DNA of 64,000 nucleotides. Source: Triatoma infestans. Lineage: Eukaryota; Arthropoda; Insecta; Hemiptera; Reduviidae. How positions within the stretch are numbered: position 1 is the first letter of the stretch; the number at the start of each line of letters is the position of its first letter. Position numbers and translations under genes: made by a program. A model generated the notes under the pieces. The model saw nothing but the letters and a program-made list of their open reading frames with translations, did no database searches and had not been told where the DNA came from. The DNA lies in assembly GCA_011037195.1 (NCBI GenBank), contig JAAEAF010002619.1, forward strand, positions 51,910 to 115,909. Direction: 5' to 3'. Positions 34,450-46,000 of the stretch are shown in pieces.

Positions 34450-35345
34450 TTTTGTTACTTTCTCTTACTGGTTTGAAGTTTTCGAAATTGATTGTCAACT
34501 TTCTTAGAAATAAGTGAAAAATATTTTTGGGTCTCTTGTATATATATTTTTTATGTTTTCATTTGTTTGTTTGTGTGTTTGTGTGTGTATGTCTGTAAAA
34601 TGGAAATTTCTTAGGAAGCTCGAATGTGTAATCCCGTTTAGCAGTAACACCTTCGCATACTTCCCTTGAAAATTTCGGTCAAAATCCCACTACCAGAAAT
34701 GTGACTTTTCCGATTTCCCCCCCAACCAGTTTCTCGCGATTTTCCCGAAAACGATTCCAACAACTTTCTTTAAACTTCGCAGTCTTTCTATATATAGTCC
34801 ACTCACTTTTATTTGAAATGATTTACTAAAAAAATGGATTGGAGAGGGGGATCTGGGGAATAGTTAACAGCATTTTAAAATTCTAATTCAAATTCTAGTT
34901 CTAGTTCAGATACCATTTTATGTAATTCTCCCCCCCCCCTAAGCCATGATTTCGCTATTCAGTCATCTTTAAGTCGCACGACCCACGCTGTGCTGGCGAC
35001 TAATGTTGCACTTTTAGTTGGCTAACCAGGGGCACATGAGAACAATCTTGGACGCGAACAACTTCACCCCCACCCAAATGTAATAATCATAGTATTAAAT
35101 GCTTTGCCCATATTCCAAGTTTTGTAGAAATAACCGGAAGTGCAACTTCACTGTTTTTCTTTTCCGGTAATTTTCTGGATTTTCTCGTCAGTGGTTCCAA
35201 TGATTTTTTTTTCTTTACACTTTGATTGTTAAGCCTATCACATTTATTAAAAAAATACTTTTTCTTAATTAATAGATTTCTGGGGGTTGTGGGGGAATTT
35301 GTGGCCAGCCAAGGGCTTACGTCTTAAACTAATCCATAGTATGTT
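34450..35345 (+). repeat. Family A, forward copy with family C insertion
   Basis: A TTACTTTCTCTTACTGG start is followed by a TG-rich box (34562-34595), ACTACCAGAAATGTGACTTT, GATTTTCCCGAAAACGATTC and CTCACTTTTATTTGAAATGA. Family C interrupts at 34940-35070. Half-unit 2 continues with GAAATAACCGGAAGTGCAAC, and the copy fades after GGGGGTTGTGGGGGAATTTG. Confidence 0.8.
34940..35070 (+). repeat. Family C, 140-bp interspersed repeat, copy 2
   Basis: This is the partner of 3719-3861, sharing GCCATGATTTCGCTATTCAG, TTTAGTTGGCTAACCAGGGG, CACATGAGAACAATCTTGGA and ACAACTTCACC. It lies between the half-units of a family A copy. Confidence 0.7.
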
Positions 35346-36794
35346 GGCGTTTAACAACACCATTACTAGGTGATCTGCAGTAGTAAATTTATTTAAGCTG
35401 TATCCTGAGTACTCTCAAGTATAAGGTACGGTTGGTTCATCGCCAACTAAAAGGTGCAGCTAAATGTTTAATAAAAGTTTCAAGTCTGAAGAAAATTTTT
35501 TAATTATCACTTTGATTATTGCAAAAACAGAAACTCTTGTGAATGACTTTCAAATGTGTTGAATCCTGATAGAATTTTGTACGGCAAATAGTTTATTTAG
35601 GTTTTCGATTTAATTCAGATTTGAATAGATTTAAATTTCATTCAGATTTAAATTAGATTTCATTCAGAGGAAGTTAAAGCCTGTTTTATTTAGGCCGTTA
35701 AATTATGCGCACAATTTGTAGCTATACTTTCTTGACAATTGATCTACAACTGGCCTTGTACTCAGTCAAAATTCAAATTTATGCATCAACAAACTGATAA
35801 TTAAAATTAATTTATACCTATAATAATATAGCTGTCACTATATTAATTTAAGGGAATATATATTATTTATTTCTATATTGCTAATGGAATTTAAAATTTA
35901 TTATTTATTTCATGGCCAATCGAAGGAATTTTACAGCCAAATTTATAAGTATTAAAGTTACAAATTTAAATTGATGATTTCCCCTACTATACCATTTTTA
36001 TTATTATTCAAAGGAGGGGAGGGCCAAAACTGCGCTATTCAGTGCCTCCGTGGGCCCATGAAGCTGTCCATAATAATATACTATGCTTATGTATCTGTGT
36101 AAGTTTTATGATGTCTCCATTTTGGGATTTTGAGATGTCTCCTGGATATGTGAGTAGGATTGTGTGATACCCTGAGCCTTCAAGCGCACTTCAACTACGC
36201 ATTACCTTCTCTGCCATACCGAATACGTTGTAAAGATGAATGAGCTTCAATTTCAACAGGGAATCTCCCACCTAGAAGCTGTCTCAAGCGGTAGGAGAAA
36301 TTTAATACAAGCCGACGATCTGAGGGCTTAATTAATCAATTACAAGATAACCTTTAAAGAGTAAATACCAGTCGCCAGATCAACTTTGACGAGTTAACGA
36401 GTAAGAACATCAAGCTTGAAATCAGCTATACAACGTTAGAACAAGCAAGTGTCCTAATCACATCAGTCTTCAGTCGGCTCACATCACCCAACGCTCATCG
36501 TTCTGCACACAACAGACAGGTCATCACTCCTTGCTCGGTCACCCTGCTCTAATAACTTCTTTTCTCCTTACTCAGTAAATTGTTAAAATATAAATTGTGA
36601 CAGTTCGTGTGATCTCATTTTACCATCACCAATCAACGACCATACTGCTATATAATTACATCCTTGCTATATTATTAATTATTGTGAAGTCCGGCCCATG
36701 TGAAAAACAGAATGAATTTTCCCCAATGTTCCGTAATTTTCTTAGCCCATCAAGCCCTAAGAAAGATTTTTAACTTAACAGCTTTAATAACAAC
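35346..36794. other. Unassigned DNA; possible LTR-like segment
   Basis: The stretch at 36150-36660 has an LTR-like composition (TGTGATACCC..., CATCACCAATCAACGACCAT...ATTACA), but no matching target duplication or partner was found. Nothing coding was seen. Confidence 0.35.
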
Positions 36795-36824
36795 TTTATT
36801 ATTATTATTATTACTATTATTATC
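36795..36824 (-). repeat. (TAA)n tail of the LOA-like element
   Basis: On the plus strand this reads as a TTA repeat with one CTA interruption. It marks the 3' end of the minus-strand element. Confidence 0.85.
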
Positions 36825-36849
36825 AACTGCGGGTGGGCTATTCCTCGTC

Positions 36850-37366
36850 GGCACTGCAGCCAACAGTGGCTTATAGTGCCACCCCCGATAGTTTCTAGCA
36901 GGTGGCCCCTCCTTCCTTAAGGAGTTTCAGGGCTTTCACCACCAGATCATTCTGCGATACTATCTCCTCAGGTCGCAACGTACCAAAGTTACGTATCGCA
37001 ATTTGGTTATTGCAACGCAATCAAATAACAGGTGGGAGGCAGTCTCCTCCTGACATAATCTGCACAATGGTTCCGCGCTTATGAGCCCTACCTTGTGTAA
37101 ATGCTTCCTGAACCTACCATGACCCGTAAATAGCCCAGAGAAATCTGGTTCCTACTCAGGCTGAAAGTCATATTCCTTCTTTTACAGGCCTGGCATAATC
37201 CTTTTACTGTGTACAGCACCTGAGCTCCCCCTCCTGAGCTCCTCATGCTTAGTGCGAAATCAATCTCTGATCGCTGCACGAATCGCTCCGCCAGTTGCCC
37301 ACAGAACAGACTCTGGACCAATGAACGGAGTATTGGCCAGTTGATCAGCTGTCTCATTACCCTCAA
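36850..37366 (-). pseudogene. LOA-like C-terminal region with zinc knuckle
   Basis: The segment at 37088-37366 has LSRNQISLGYLRVMVGSGSI. In a shifted frame below 37088, EPLCRLCQEE followed by ASHLLFDC gives a CX2C...H...C knuckle. This matches the C-terminal design of the tail at 27890-28214. A frameshift or stop separates the two halves. Confidence 0.65.
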
Positions 37367-37973
37367 TCCCTGCGTGTCCAGGCACCCATATCAGCTGTAC
37401 CTTGTTGTGCCTGGAGAGGTCTCGACAGTACCTTCGACATTCCTTCACTAGGGATGAGGTGGTTCTGTAAGCTCTAGGGCTTTTCAGTGTGGCCTGACTG
37501 TCCGAGCAAATGCGTATAACCTTGCCCCTTGGGGCTCTACGCAGGTTCTCCTCGGCACAGACCTTAATGGCAAATACCTCAGCCTGGAATATTGTGGAAT
37601 ATCTGCCCAGCGGCCTCTGAATAAGTACCTGCGGGCTCACTCCACATACTCCTGCTCCAGTTCCGCAATCCATCCTAGAACCATCTGTGAACCACAGAGG
37701 TCTCGACCGGTAGCGTTTTTCCCATCCCTTGGACCGTTCCGCCCTAGAACCTAGAAATACCCGAAATGGAACCTCGAAGTTATATATTGGACAAATGCTA
37801 ACCTGGGCCATGCTTAACACCGGGCCCCGGTTGACCTTTAGTAGTATATCCAAGTGTTTGGCCAGGGAGCCTCTCTGTCTCCAGAGCCCATTGTTGCGTA
37901 ATCTGTGTGCACTAGCCCTTGCCCCCGCTTGCACCAAAAGATGAAGCGGAGTCAACCCAAGCAGTACCTCCAA
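37260..37973 (-). pseudogene. LOA-like RNase H domain
   Basis: This is the longest intact block of the element. WFTDGSRMDCGTGAGV holds the first Asp, AEVFAIKVCAEENL the Glu and ICSDSQATLKS the second Asp. LIWVPGHAGIEGNETADQLA holds the His and final Asp. The expected DEDD-type residues are all present. The domain degrades the RNA strand after reverse transcription. The segment upstream links it to the RT thumb with frame breaks. Confidence 0.88.
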
Positions 37974-38363
37974 CGCAGCTGTCGGAGCACTTTTAAAGGC
38001 CCCCGTAATAAGTAGGCACGCCAGCCTTTGTACCCCGCTGAGGCACTTTCTGGCTGTCTCCTGCTCAGTTTTGGGCTACCATACCACCGCCCCATAAGTT
38101 ATGACAGGTATGATGGCCCGATTATACCAGTGGGTCATCCTTGGCGTTAACACTCATGACTTCCCACAGGCCCGTGTAGCACAACATAGCGATTTCTGTG
38201 CTATATATTCTAGATGTGCGTTCCATGTGAGCTTAGTATCCAGGATAACTCCCAGGTATTAACCCTATCTGACACATCTAGTATCATCCCGAAGAAGGCA
38301 ATGCCTTATATACGTCAGTGTCCCTCCTCCTGGCAAACGGTACGAGAGTGGTTTTCTGCAGGT

Positions 38364-39600
38364 TTACCCAAGATCCATTCCTCTGCACCACTGTTCTATG
38401 CACCTAAGTGCCTCTTGAAGGTTCCCGACTATAGGTCCGTGCCTGCCTCTGGCTACCACCACTATATCATCGGCGTAGCCCAGCTCAGAACATCCAGTGT
38501 CACTAAGCTGCCTCAGTAGTTCGTCCACAACCATGCACCACAGAAGAGGGGAAAGAACCCTTCCCTGTGGGCAGCCCCTTGTGGGCGTAATCTCTAGCGA
38601 AGCTTCACATAGGCTTGCCACAATCCTCCTTGTTTTGAGCACATTGTCGATCCATCTGATGATGAATCTAATGACACCGCGCCTCTCTACGCTTGAATAA
38701 TTGAGCAGAAGGTCGTGTTGCTGAACGCCCCCTCAACGCCTGTCGCCGTTTCCCTGCCATACACCGACACCTCCAATTCCCTAACAAGAGAGTGGAAAGC
38801 CGACTCGCAGGATTTCCCTGACTGGTAGGCATGCTGCGCCGGGTGCAGAGGATACTGCCTCAGCACCACCTCCCTAATCTCAGGTCTACCAGTTTTTCCA
38901 GAACTTTCAACATGAACGACGAAAGACTGACTGGTCTATATGCCTTAGCCTGGGAATGCGTTCTCTGCCCAGGCTTCGGTATAAATATAACTCTTACAGA
39001 CCTCCATGCTCTAGGAACATGGCTGAGAGCCAAGCATGCCCTCATCAGTCTGCATACAATAGGAGTTAGAGTGTCCCCACCCCCTTGCAGCAGGGCAGGG
39101 AAGATCCCATCAGGTCCTGGTGACTTATAAGGCTTAAAGTGGTTAAGAGCCCACTTAACCTTGCTGTACGTGTCGCAGCTTTTGGCTACGGTCCAGTCCT
39201 CCCTGACTCCCGCCGAAGGCCGAGGCCCCCCAAGTTCTCGTCCGTCCTTCTCACTGACGCCAACCGTGAGTCTGGAAAGTGTGTCCGGATCGACAGTTCC
39301 AGAGTATCTCTTTCCGACTCTGTAAAGTCACCATCCGGTTTCCTGATACATTCCGATTGGATTAACCGGTACCTTCGATAGTATCTTGTGAAGTTTGGTC
39401 GTTTCGACCTTCTCACACAGCTTCCTCCACGAGTCCCTTTGGGCTTTTCGAATGGCTATATTGTAAGAGGTGAGGGTTCTACGGTACTCCTCCCATGAGC
39501 CTCTCCACTTTGCTGCATTAAACAGTTTCCTAGTCTTAGCCCGGAGGCTGGTCAGCTGATTATTCCACCAGCTGACTTTTCTTGAGTATGTCCTCACCAC
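38364..39600 (-). pseudogene. LOA-like reverse transcriptase, fragmented
   Basis: RT motifs occur in the right order but in different frames: VSWWNNQLTSLRAKTRKLFN (linker, 39600-39328), VPRAWRSVRVIFIPKPG and KAYRPVSLSSFMLKVLEKLV (39045-38860), and PAQHAYQSGKSCESAFHSLV (38869-38687). TRGCPQGRVLSPLLW and GYADDIVVVARG, the catalytic YADD, follow at 38642-38364. The palm motif with the first catalytic Asp is disrupted where the frames change near 38690. It is not functional. Confidence 0.85.
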
Positions 39601-39929
39601 CTCCGCGCAGTTTTCCTGGTCGCATTAAGGATGACCTTCTGCAGTTGATCTGCTGCATCCTCAATGTCATTACCAGTTACATAGGTCTATTTAACTGTTT
39701 GAATATTGTGATCTAAGTCCTGTTGATACGAATCCCAGTCCGTGCGTCTAGGATTCCTGTAGCTCCACAACTGTCTACAATTAGACAGGAGGTCAACCTT
39801 ATATACATGTGGGTCCGACAGTGAGGGTTCCTTGGACACATGCCAGTTTCTTACCAGAGTCGACATAAAATTAATTGCTATGGTTAGATCAATCACCTCC
39901 CTGCGCCTAAAGTTAAGGAAGGTGGGTTC

Positions 39930-40499
39930 TTACCCCTCGTTTACCAAGCACAAATTATTTGCTAAGATAAATTCCAAGAGTGACTTACCTCTCTGATTCG
40001 TATCTGTGCTGCCCGAGACCACATTATGGGCGTCACATCCGATCAGTAATTCCAGTCCACCATCCTCGCAGTAAGTTACCAAATTCTGCAACTCTTCTGG
40101 TGGTGGTGGCTCTATTGAGTCGAATGGAAGGTAGGCTGACATAAGGACAAAATCTTTGGATCCTCCTCCCATGCGTAGTTTCGCCCTAGCCGCTGTCTGA
40201 TCCCTGTAACAGAAGTCAGTCAGCAGTAAAAATGTAATATCTTTCCTAACATACTTGCATGTTCTAGGATTGTCTAGGCTACGATTATACACTATCTTAC
40301 CTGCAAGTTCTCCCAGCCCAGCCACTCTTCCTCGCACCAGCCAGGGTTCCTGGATCAGGGCTAAGCCGATGTCTTCCCTCACGAGATAGCTTGATAGCGC
40401 TGCCGACGCACCTCTACTATGATGGAGATTCACCTGTACAGCTCTCCATCGGTTCTTGAGTTTCGTCTCCCCCTCAGCTATCATCCTTCGTTCTTGCAA
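39930..40499 (-). pseudogene. LOA-like endonuclease domain
   Basis: A 189-codon block carries VQVNLHHSRGASAALSSYL, IGLALIQEPWLVRGRVAGL (catalytic Glu), LMSAYLPFD and LLIGCDAHNVVSGSTDTNQR (D.N). These are the usual apurinic-type endonuclease motifs of this group. The C-terminal SDH motif should lie beyond the stop at 39930, in another frame (LTVGPTCI-type sequence around 39790). Confidence 0.85.
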
Positions 40500-40514
40500 C
40501 GCCTCAGAACTTCA

Positions 40515-41840
40515 TCACGTCCATCCCGAGAATAGCCTCGCGATTGGACTTCTTAGGCGTTCCAGGGCTTCTTCAGGAATGTCAAATACCAGGGTTTGTC
40601 CCCGGGATTCAACCTTCCTGTTGATGGCTTTCCAATCCGCAGTGTCCAAGTCTGCGTTCTGAGAACGCAGCTTTTCCAACACTACGGTTGGGGCCACCTC
40701 CCTCAGCGTCCCTGCCACCCACACCGACACCTTAGCAGTTCTGAGGATTTGTTTGGCAGGACAGGCCCTCAGCTTTATCCCTTCTCTCAACTGGAGAGTT
40801 GGGAACCGCCTCCAACCAGTTCCGCGTTACCTCATTGTCGCAATTGACAATGAGGGCGCCTCTGGCCAGATAGCAGTCCCTAAACTGAGGGCCGTTCTCG
40901 CCAATTATTCTGGCTACCACCTCCGCCTGTACCCTCTCCGCCTAAACTTCAGTCAAGCTGACCTGAGGATAACCCTCCGGGGCAATCGCCATTCAAATAT
41001 CGCTAAGGGCATCTCTGACTGACCCTACTGCAGTCACTTCAGAGCTCTTAGCTTTCTTTGCCACCCTAGTGCCACTCGTTTCCGGACCCGTACATGGAGT
41101 GCTTAACTCCGATCTCCCCCGTTTAGGATTCCGCTTGGGGATTGGGGCCGATGTTCCAGATGCATCCACCCTATTACCCCCGCCAGGCTTCCCCAAGGAA
41201 GAGGCAGCCACCGCACTACCCTCCTGGGCCAGTTGCTTGGAAGCTGCTCTTTCCTTCACCATCCGCTTCCACCGCCGTTTCGACAGCCTCATTCTGCCTT
41301 CCGCGTCAGCTTTCCGCCTCGCCTCCGCCCTCCGCTCGGCGCCACTGACTCTTCTCGGCGAGATGCGGATCTCCCCAAGCTGCTGGGAGACTTCTTTTAG
41401 AAGATCCGTCGCTAAAGGACAAGTGCCTGCACTTGTCCCAGCTATCCCATCTTCTCCTCTCCCCGCTTCAGTCCGAGGTGGAATCAAAGTATCGCCCCCC
41501 AAGTCTATCTCCACCACTGGTCTCACCCCACAACCCTGGGGATCTCCACCAGCAGAGGGGATTAGTTTGGGCGAGTCCTGCTCTTCCCCCCACCCGTCCT
41601 TTCTCTTTCTAAAATGTTTTTTGGGTCCATTTTTGTTCCCACGAGAAATGGAGGAAGTATGTCGTCACTCGTGGCAGTGTCCCGTACCACGAGAAGGCTA
41701 AAATACAATGGGGTTTCGCCCGGTTCCCCAAGGTGACCGCTACCGCACATATGTTTTACCACCCTGTACGCATTCAGCCTCGACGCGCATCCCTTCTCAG
41801 CTTGGGTGGGGATACCTAAGGGGTTGGGAAGGATCACTAG
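40515..41840 (-). pseudogene. LOA-like ORF1 region, fragmented
   Basis: The N-terminal block (41526-40993) is rich in Arg/Lys/Glu/Ala with basic clusters such as RRAEARRKADAEGRMRLSKR, suiting an RNA-binding protein. Two further blocks in other frames (40920-40732, 40790-40515) contain GPQFRDCYLARGALIVNC and an ALERLRSPIARLFSGW C-terminus. I associate these with the DUF4780-type domain of arthropod non-LTR elements, from memory. No CCHC knuckle was seen. Frameshifts separate the blocks. Confidence 0.65.
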
Positions 41841-42020
41841 GATCGGACGGGGAGGGGAAGGGCCAGAGGGGTTTATTCTGGCCCTACGCCGTATCCTCTT
41901 CAGCCACCTCTCGAAGGAGATGCCCAGATCTCACCGCGTGGAGGTGAGGTTGACTTAGGGAGTTACAAGAGGACAGAGACGCACAAGGCACTCTGCCCTA
42001 TTCCCCTTGCGATCCATAAC

Positions 42021-43255
42021 AACTTTGAATATATATTTAATCTTATGTAGTTTTTTCTAAATTCGAAACGGTCTTTAATGACTCGCCTGTTTTCTGATGG
42101 AAACTAAATTAAAAAATGTTCCCAATTACTTCGCAATTACTTCCTCTTAAAAGAATATGAGGAAGTAAAATTTCTTCAGCCAGACATAAAATGGAAGTGA
42201 AACAAAAAGAAACACGAGTTTAAAGAAAGATGTAACAATTGTAAAATGGAATGATCATTTTTCTTCCAGTTGATTACAACCACGAAGTAATCATATGTGT
42301 CTGTCATTGGGTTTTCTTTTTATTTCTACATACATTCTCTTCTTCAAAGTTCTTTCTTGTTTGTTTACCTAGTTCATCCCAACAATTCATTTGTCTCAAC
42401 TTTAACAATATACCCAACTGGCCGGGGTGTAGGAATGTTTGAATATATTTTCTTCTTCTACACCAAGTGTGCACATATCTGTTCTTACTCATTCTGGAAT
42501 CTCTCTATATATGCTTACGACGAACTTTTCCATTATTAAATTCATTTTCTTTTTTTTTTTTTTTAGAATTTTCTTTCCGTTTTAGATTTTCACTCTAAGA
42601 CCATTTTTTTGTTACATAAAATAGTATTGTCAAACAAGGAAAAATATAGTTGTTGCATTTAATCACCAGAGACAACTTTTTTTAGTTTTCTATTTGCATA
42701 ACTAAAAATTGGTTTAATATTTGATAGAATACAAACCATACACTACTTTTAGTAATTACTCACAGTATAATATACATTTGGATAAAAATATTCTTATGAC
42801 TTATGCGAGAGTGTAGATGGAGACATAGACCGACAGAGCGATTGGGCGACAGCGTAGTCGTGATAATATTTCATGATTACATTTTGAACACACATACACA
42901 AATTTACTTCAGACACAGAATTATAGCAATTGCAATCAATATATTTTAATATTATGGAAGTTGGTAGAATTGTAAGTTGCACTGAAGTGGCGCTTTAATA
43001 GTTGGAATTAAATGACAAAAAGTCCTAATATAACAGTTTATTATACAATATTATACAGTCCTTATACAATTTATTATACAATCCTAATATAACTCTTTAT
43101 TATACAGTACCTGGGAGCCAGATCATTCTCAAGTTGACACAACTAGATTAAAACAACATAGCAGGTTACAGTTATGTGGGTTATATTACATATTTTAGCA
43201 AGTGGTGTCATTATTTCAATAAATTTGCATATATGGCATTAAGATCAGCAATATC
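42021..43255. other. Gene-free DNA with family A hairpin-end piece
   Basis: A reverse hairpin end of family A lies at about 42110-42175 (ATTACTTCCTCTTAAAAGAA, ATGAGGAAGTAAAATTTC). At 43025-43110 a short irregular tandem of TTTATTATACA(G/A)T is seen. Frames on both strands at 42251-42539 are unsupported. Confidence 0.45.
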
Positions 43256-43259
43256 TGTT

Positions 43260-43790
43260 TTAAAATTGATAGATATTCTGTCAACTATTGATGTGGATCA
43301 TTTCTAAAAATTTTCTTTTTTGTGAATTCTTTTCTCTGTCAACTATTGTAGTTTTACTAAAGTAAAAGTGTGTCCAGTTTTAGTAATGAGTTGAGAGGGA
43401 GCTGTGTTGTCTTTCTTTCTTTTAACGTCATATTTGTGTTGTCGAATTGGATTTGAACATATTATTTTGTCTTCCCTACGTAGGTGGATGTGCAGTTTGA
43501 ACAATTTATTTTGTAAATAACATTAGAATTTAGGTTTGTAGAGGTTTGTCTTTTTGGAATCTAATTAATCTTTTAGTGCTATTTGAATTAGAATAGGAAC
43601 TTTTAATATTGTTATTTTTTGAAAAGTTATGGGTTAATCTTTCAGAAATTCCTCGAACATAGGGTAATGAATGGAATTTTCTATCTTTGTTCGGTGATAT
43701 AGAGTTGATGTTTTTTTGGATATCTATGTTTTGATTTTGCGTATTTTTTAATGAGATTATGGATGAGTATTTTTTTGGTAACAATTTTCT
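43260..43790 (-). pseudogene. Penelope-like element remnant: RT C-terminus and GIY-YIG-like endonuclease
   Basis: On the minus strand, 43784-43530 encodes RKFHSLPYVRGISERLTHNF, SKNNNIKSSY and a basic stretch. The next frame continues SNVIYKINCSNCTSTYVGKT, a good match to the start of a GIY-YIG domain (IYK...TYVGKT, with the CX2C typical of Penelope-like enzymes). A stop interrupts right after GKTK. QLPLNSLLKLDTLLL and TIVDREKNSQKRKF follow in other frames. Penelope-like elements pair an RT with a C-terminal GIY-YIG nuclease. The RT palm is not visible upstream, so only the 3' portion survives. Confidence 0.75.
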
Positions 43791-45055
43791 TTCGGTATGT
43801 TGGAATCATATTTGATTGCGGAATTATGGTACCTATTTGAGGACAGGGTCAAGCTTTTTTTATGAGTTTCCAGCTGAGTTTAATTTGAGTTTACAGCTGA
43901 GTAGGCTTAGTCAGAATAGAAATTAAGCATTTGTCCAGTGGCAGTGAGTTTTGTGTATAAATTAGTGGAAATGGTACCGCTATGTTCTTTGATTATATAA
44001 GTACATCCAGAAATAGTAGTTTCTTGCCTGTTTCTATTTCAAAATTATATAATTATTTAAAAAAAAAAAAGGATAAGAAGGACAATTTTATTCAAAGAGG
44101 ACAAAAGAAGGACTTAAACATTGAACAGGACGACTGTTATAAGGAGGACGTCTGCCACCTTATCTAAAAGCAATTAGACATAATCACCAGTCAATATTAA
44201 AACATATATTTCCATTTAAAACGCAATTTCGAAAATTTGACCCGATTTTTATACTGCCCCTTAGAATTAGTAAGTAGAAAGTAAAAATTAATACATAATG
44301 AGCTGACTAAATGCAACAGCTGATACATTCACACTTGTTAATATGTTAATGTGGGCAATTTATTATTTAATATTCCAAAATAGATTACAATGAATCAACA
44401 AGATCGTTGACTAATCGTTTTTACTTTTCTAACTTTTTTTTTTTACAATGTTGAGTTTAAAAATAAAATATAGAGAAACTATTTTGACACGTTCATGTCA
44501 CAATATGGACCACACCTGCAAACAACCAGTCAGTTACATTATTTATTCTTATTCTTACGATTGAATAAGGTTTATTTATTTTTATATTTTTTTATGATTA
44601 ATTTGTATTTTTATCTTTAGAAAGTTGTTGTTTTGTTATGTTTTATGTTTATAATATGGAGTTTGGATATTATGAATACATTATACTTTTATAATCGATG
44701 AAACAGCACAAATTGTTTCTGTTGATATTTAGCATCGATAGCTTGCACCAGAGGTTATATCAAGCTGTTATTCCTTTTGGTTGAGATAGCTTTTAATAGA
44801 CTTTAATTAATAGTGTCTCTCGACATCGATAGTGTTGTACGATATGATGAATTATTTACCGAATGAAATCTTTATATAATGTTAGTAAAAATAAGGTTTT
44901 ACTTACTCCTTTTTAGAACTGTCCGTCAATGAATTGTGTGTTGTGTTTAACAATGAAATTTCAATTGTTAAAATTCTAACTAATAAATTTTCTTCAATCA
45001 TGGAATTTTTACAGAATCTTTAGCCGTGACCATCAATATTGATGGGGGGGGGCAT
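43791..45055. other. Unassigned AT-rich DNA with a family A piece
   Basis: A reverse hairpin end of family A lies near 44195-44292 (TATTTCCATTTAAAACGCAA, AGTAAGTAGAAAGTAAAAAT). No gene was recognised. The frame at 43982-44167 is lysine-rich low-complexity sequence. Confidence 0.45.
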
Positions 45056-45059
45056 AATT

Positions 45060-46000
45060 GTACATTATTAGTTTTTTATTTTCTTTTACTCCTCGTAAGA
45101 GGAAGACTTGCGACGGGACAAATTTTCTCAAAAACGAAAAACATAGGAAGCTCAAACATGATATTCCGTTTTAGTACTATCGCACCGTGTAATAGTATCC
45201 AAAGAGAGTATTCGTAGCAGAGAAAGAGAGACAAAATGACAGGACCACTCTCTCGGACTAGAGTGGGAGAATCCACATAAATACAGTGACGGGAGACAGA
45301 ACAGGGAACAGTTCACACGACTGAGATCACTCGCCAATCACTACGTGTCATTACCCCCTTTTCCACTCTACCATACTCTATCATTTCAAGTGTAAAGTCC
45401 AGGCAGTCAGTGTCACTTATCATATTATACAGTGTTAACCATATCTTGTTAATTCATTCAAACCAGACCATTTCTCTCCTTCAGCAACCCCATTATACAC
45501 CGCAGCTGTCAAGAAAGTTTCGGGCGAAATCCGTAAACCGGAAGTATGACTGTACTGAATGAATTTTTCTGTTTTTTTTTTTTGCGATTTTCTGAAAACG
45601 GCTCCAACGATTTTCTTCAAAATTCGTATACAATCTGGACACATAAATAACTATAACTTTTATTAGACACAGTTATCCCCTTACACGTGAAAGTTGATTT
45701 TTTGGTGATGTACAAGGGGGAGGGCACTTTCGCTATGCTTTCCTCTAAAGTGCCACTTCAGTATAATGTATGAACTCTACCTTATATATAATATTAATAC
45801 ATAATACAAGCTATGGAAGAATCCCAAATTTGAAGACAAAAGTTAACCGGAAGTGCGACTTTTCAGAAAAGGTTTTTGCGTTTTTTGGTGTTTTCTCGAA
45901 AACGGCTCCAACGATTTTCTTTAAACTTGAAATGATTACTGCACAGCTAAAAACGTATCACTTTTAATTCAAACATTTTTCCGATGATTGCAGAATGTAT
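45060..46000 (+). repeat. Family A, forward copy interrupted by a solo LTR
   Basis: CTTTTACTCCTCGTAAGAGG is the hairpin. AAGCTCAAACATGATATTCC follows, then the LTR, then TTTCGGGCGAAATCCGTAAA with CCGGAAGTATGAC (half-unit 1). Half-unit 2 has AAGTTAACCGGAAGTGCGAC and AACGGCTCCAACGATTTTCT. The two halves in this copy align especially well and demonstrate the internal duplication. The distal end is absent. Confidence 0.85.
45183..45502. mobile_element. Solo LTR inserted in family A, CACCG duplication
   Basis: The LTR is about 45188-45497, starting TGTAATAGTATCC. Flanking CACCG occurs at 45183-45187 and 45498-45502. The 3' half (CTCTACCATACTCTATCATT, TGTAAAGTCCAGGCAGTCAG) matches the solo LTR at 24999. 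The end has lost a clear CA, so the right limit is slightly uncertain. Confidence 0.7.

Larger units (their letters stand above)
36795..42020 (-). mobile_element. LOA-like non-LTR retrotransposon, decayed
   Basis: Reading on the minus strand from about 42020 (5' limit uncertain), the order is an ORF1 region, endonuclease, reverse transcriptase, RNase H, a C-terminal knuckle and a (TAA)n tail at 36795-36824. RNase H downstream of RT, together with a TAA-repeat tail, fits LOA/I-group elements rather than jockey. The body is GC-richer than its surroundings. Coding is split across all three minus frames by several indels and stops, so the copy is old. No target duplication was identified. Confidence 0.85.

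Noticed and set aside
36150..36660. Another solo LTR
   Set aside because: Composition and some words resemble the LTR family, but no TG...CA boundaries with matching 5-bp flanks could be found.
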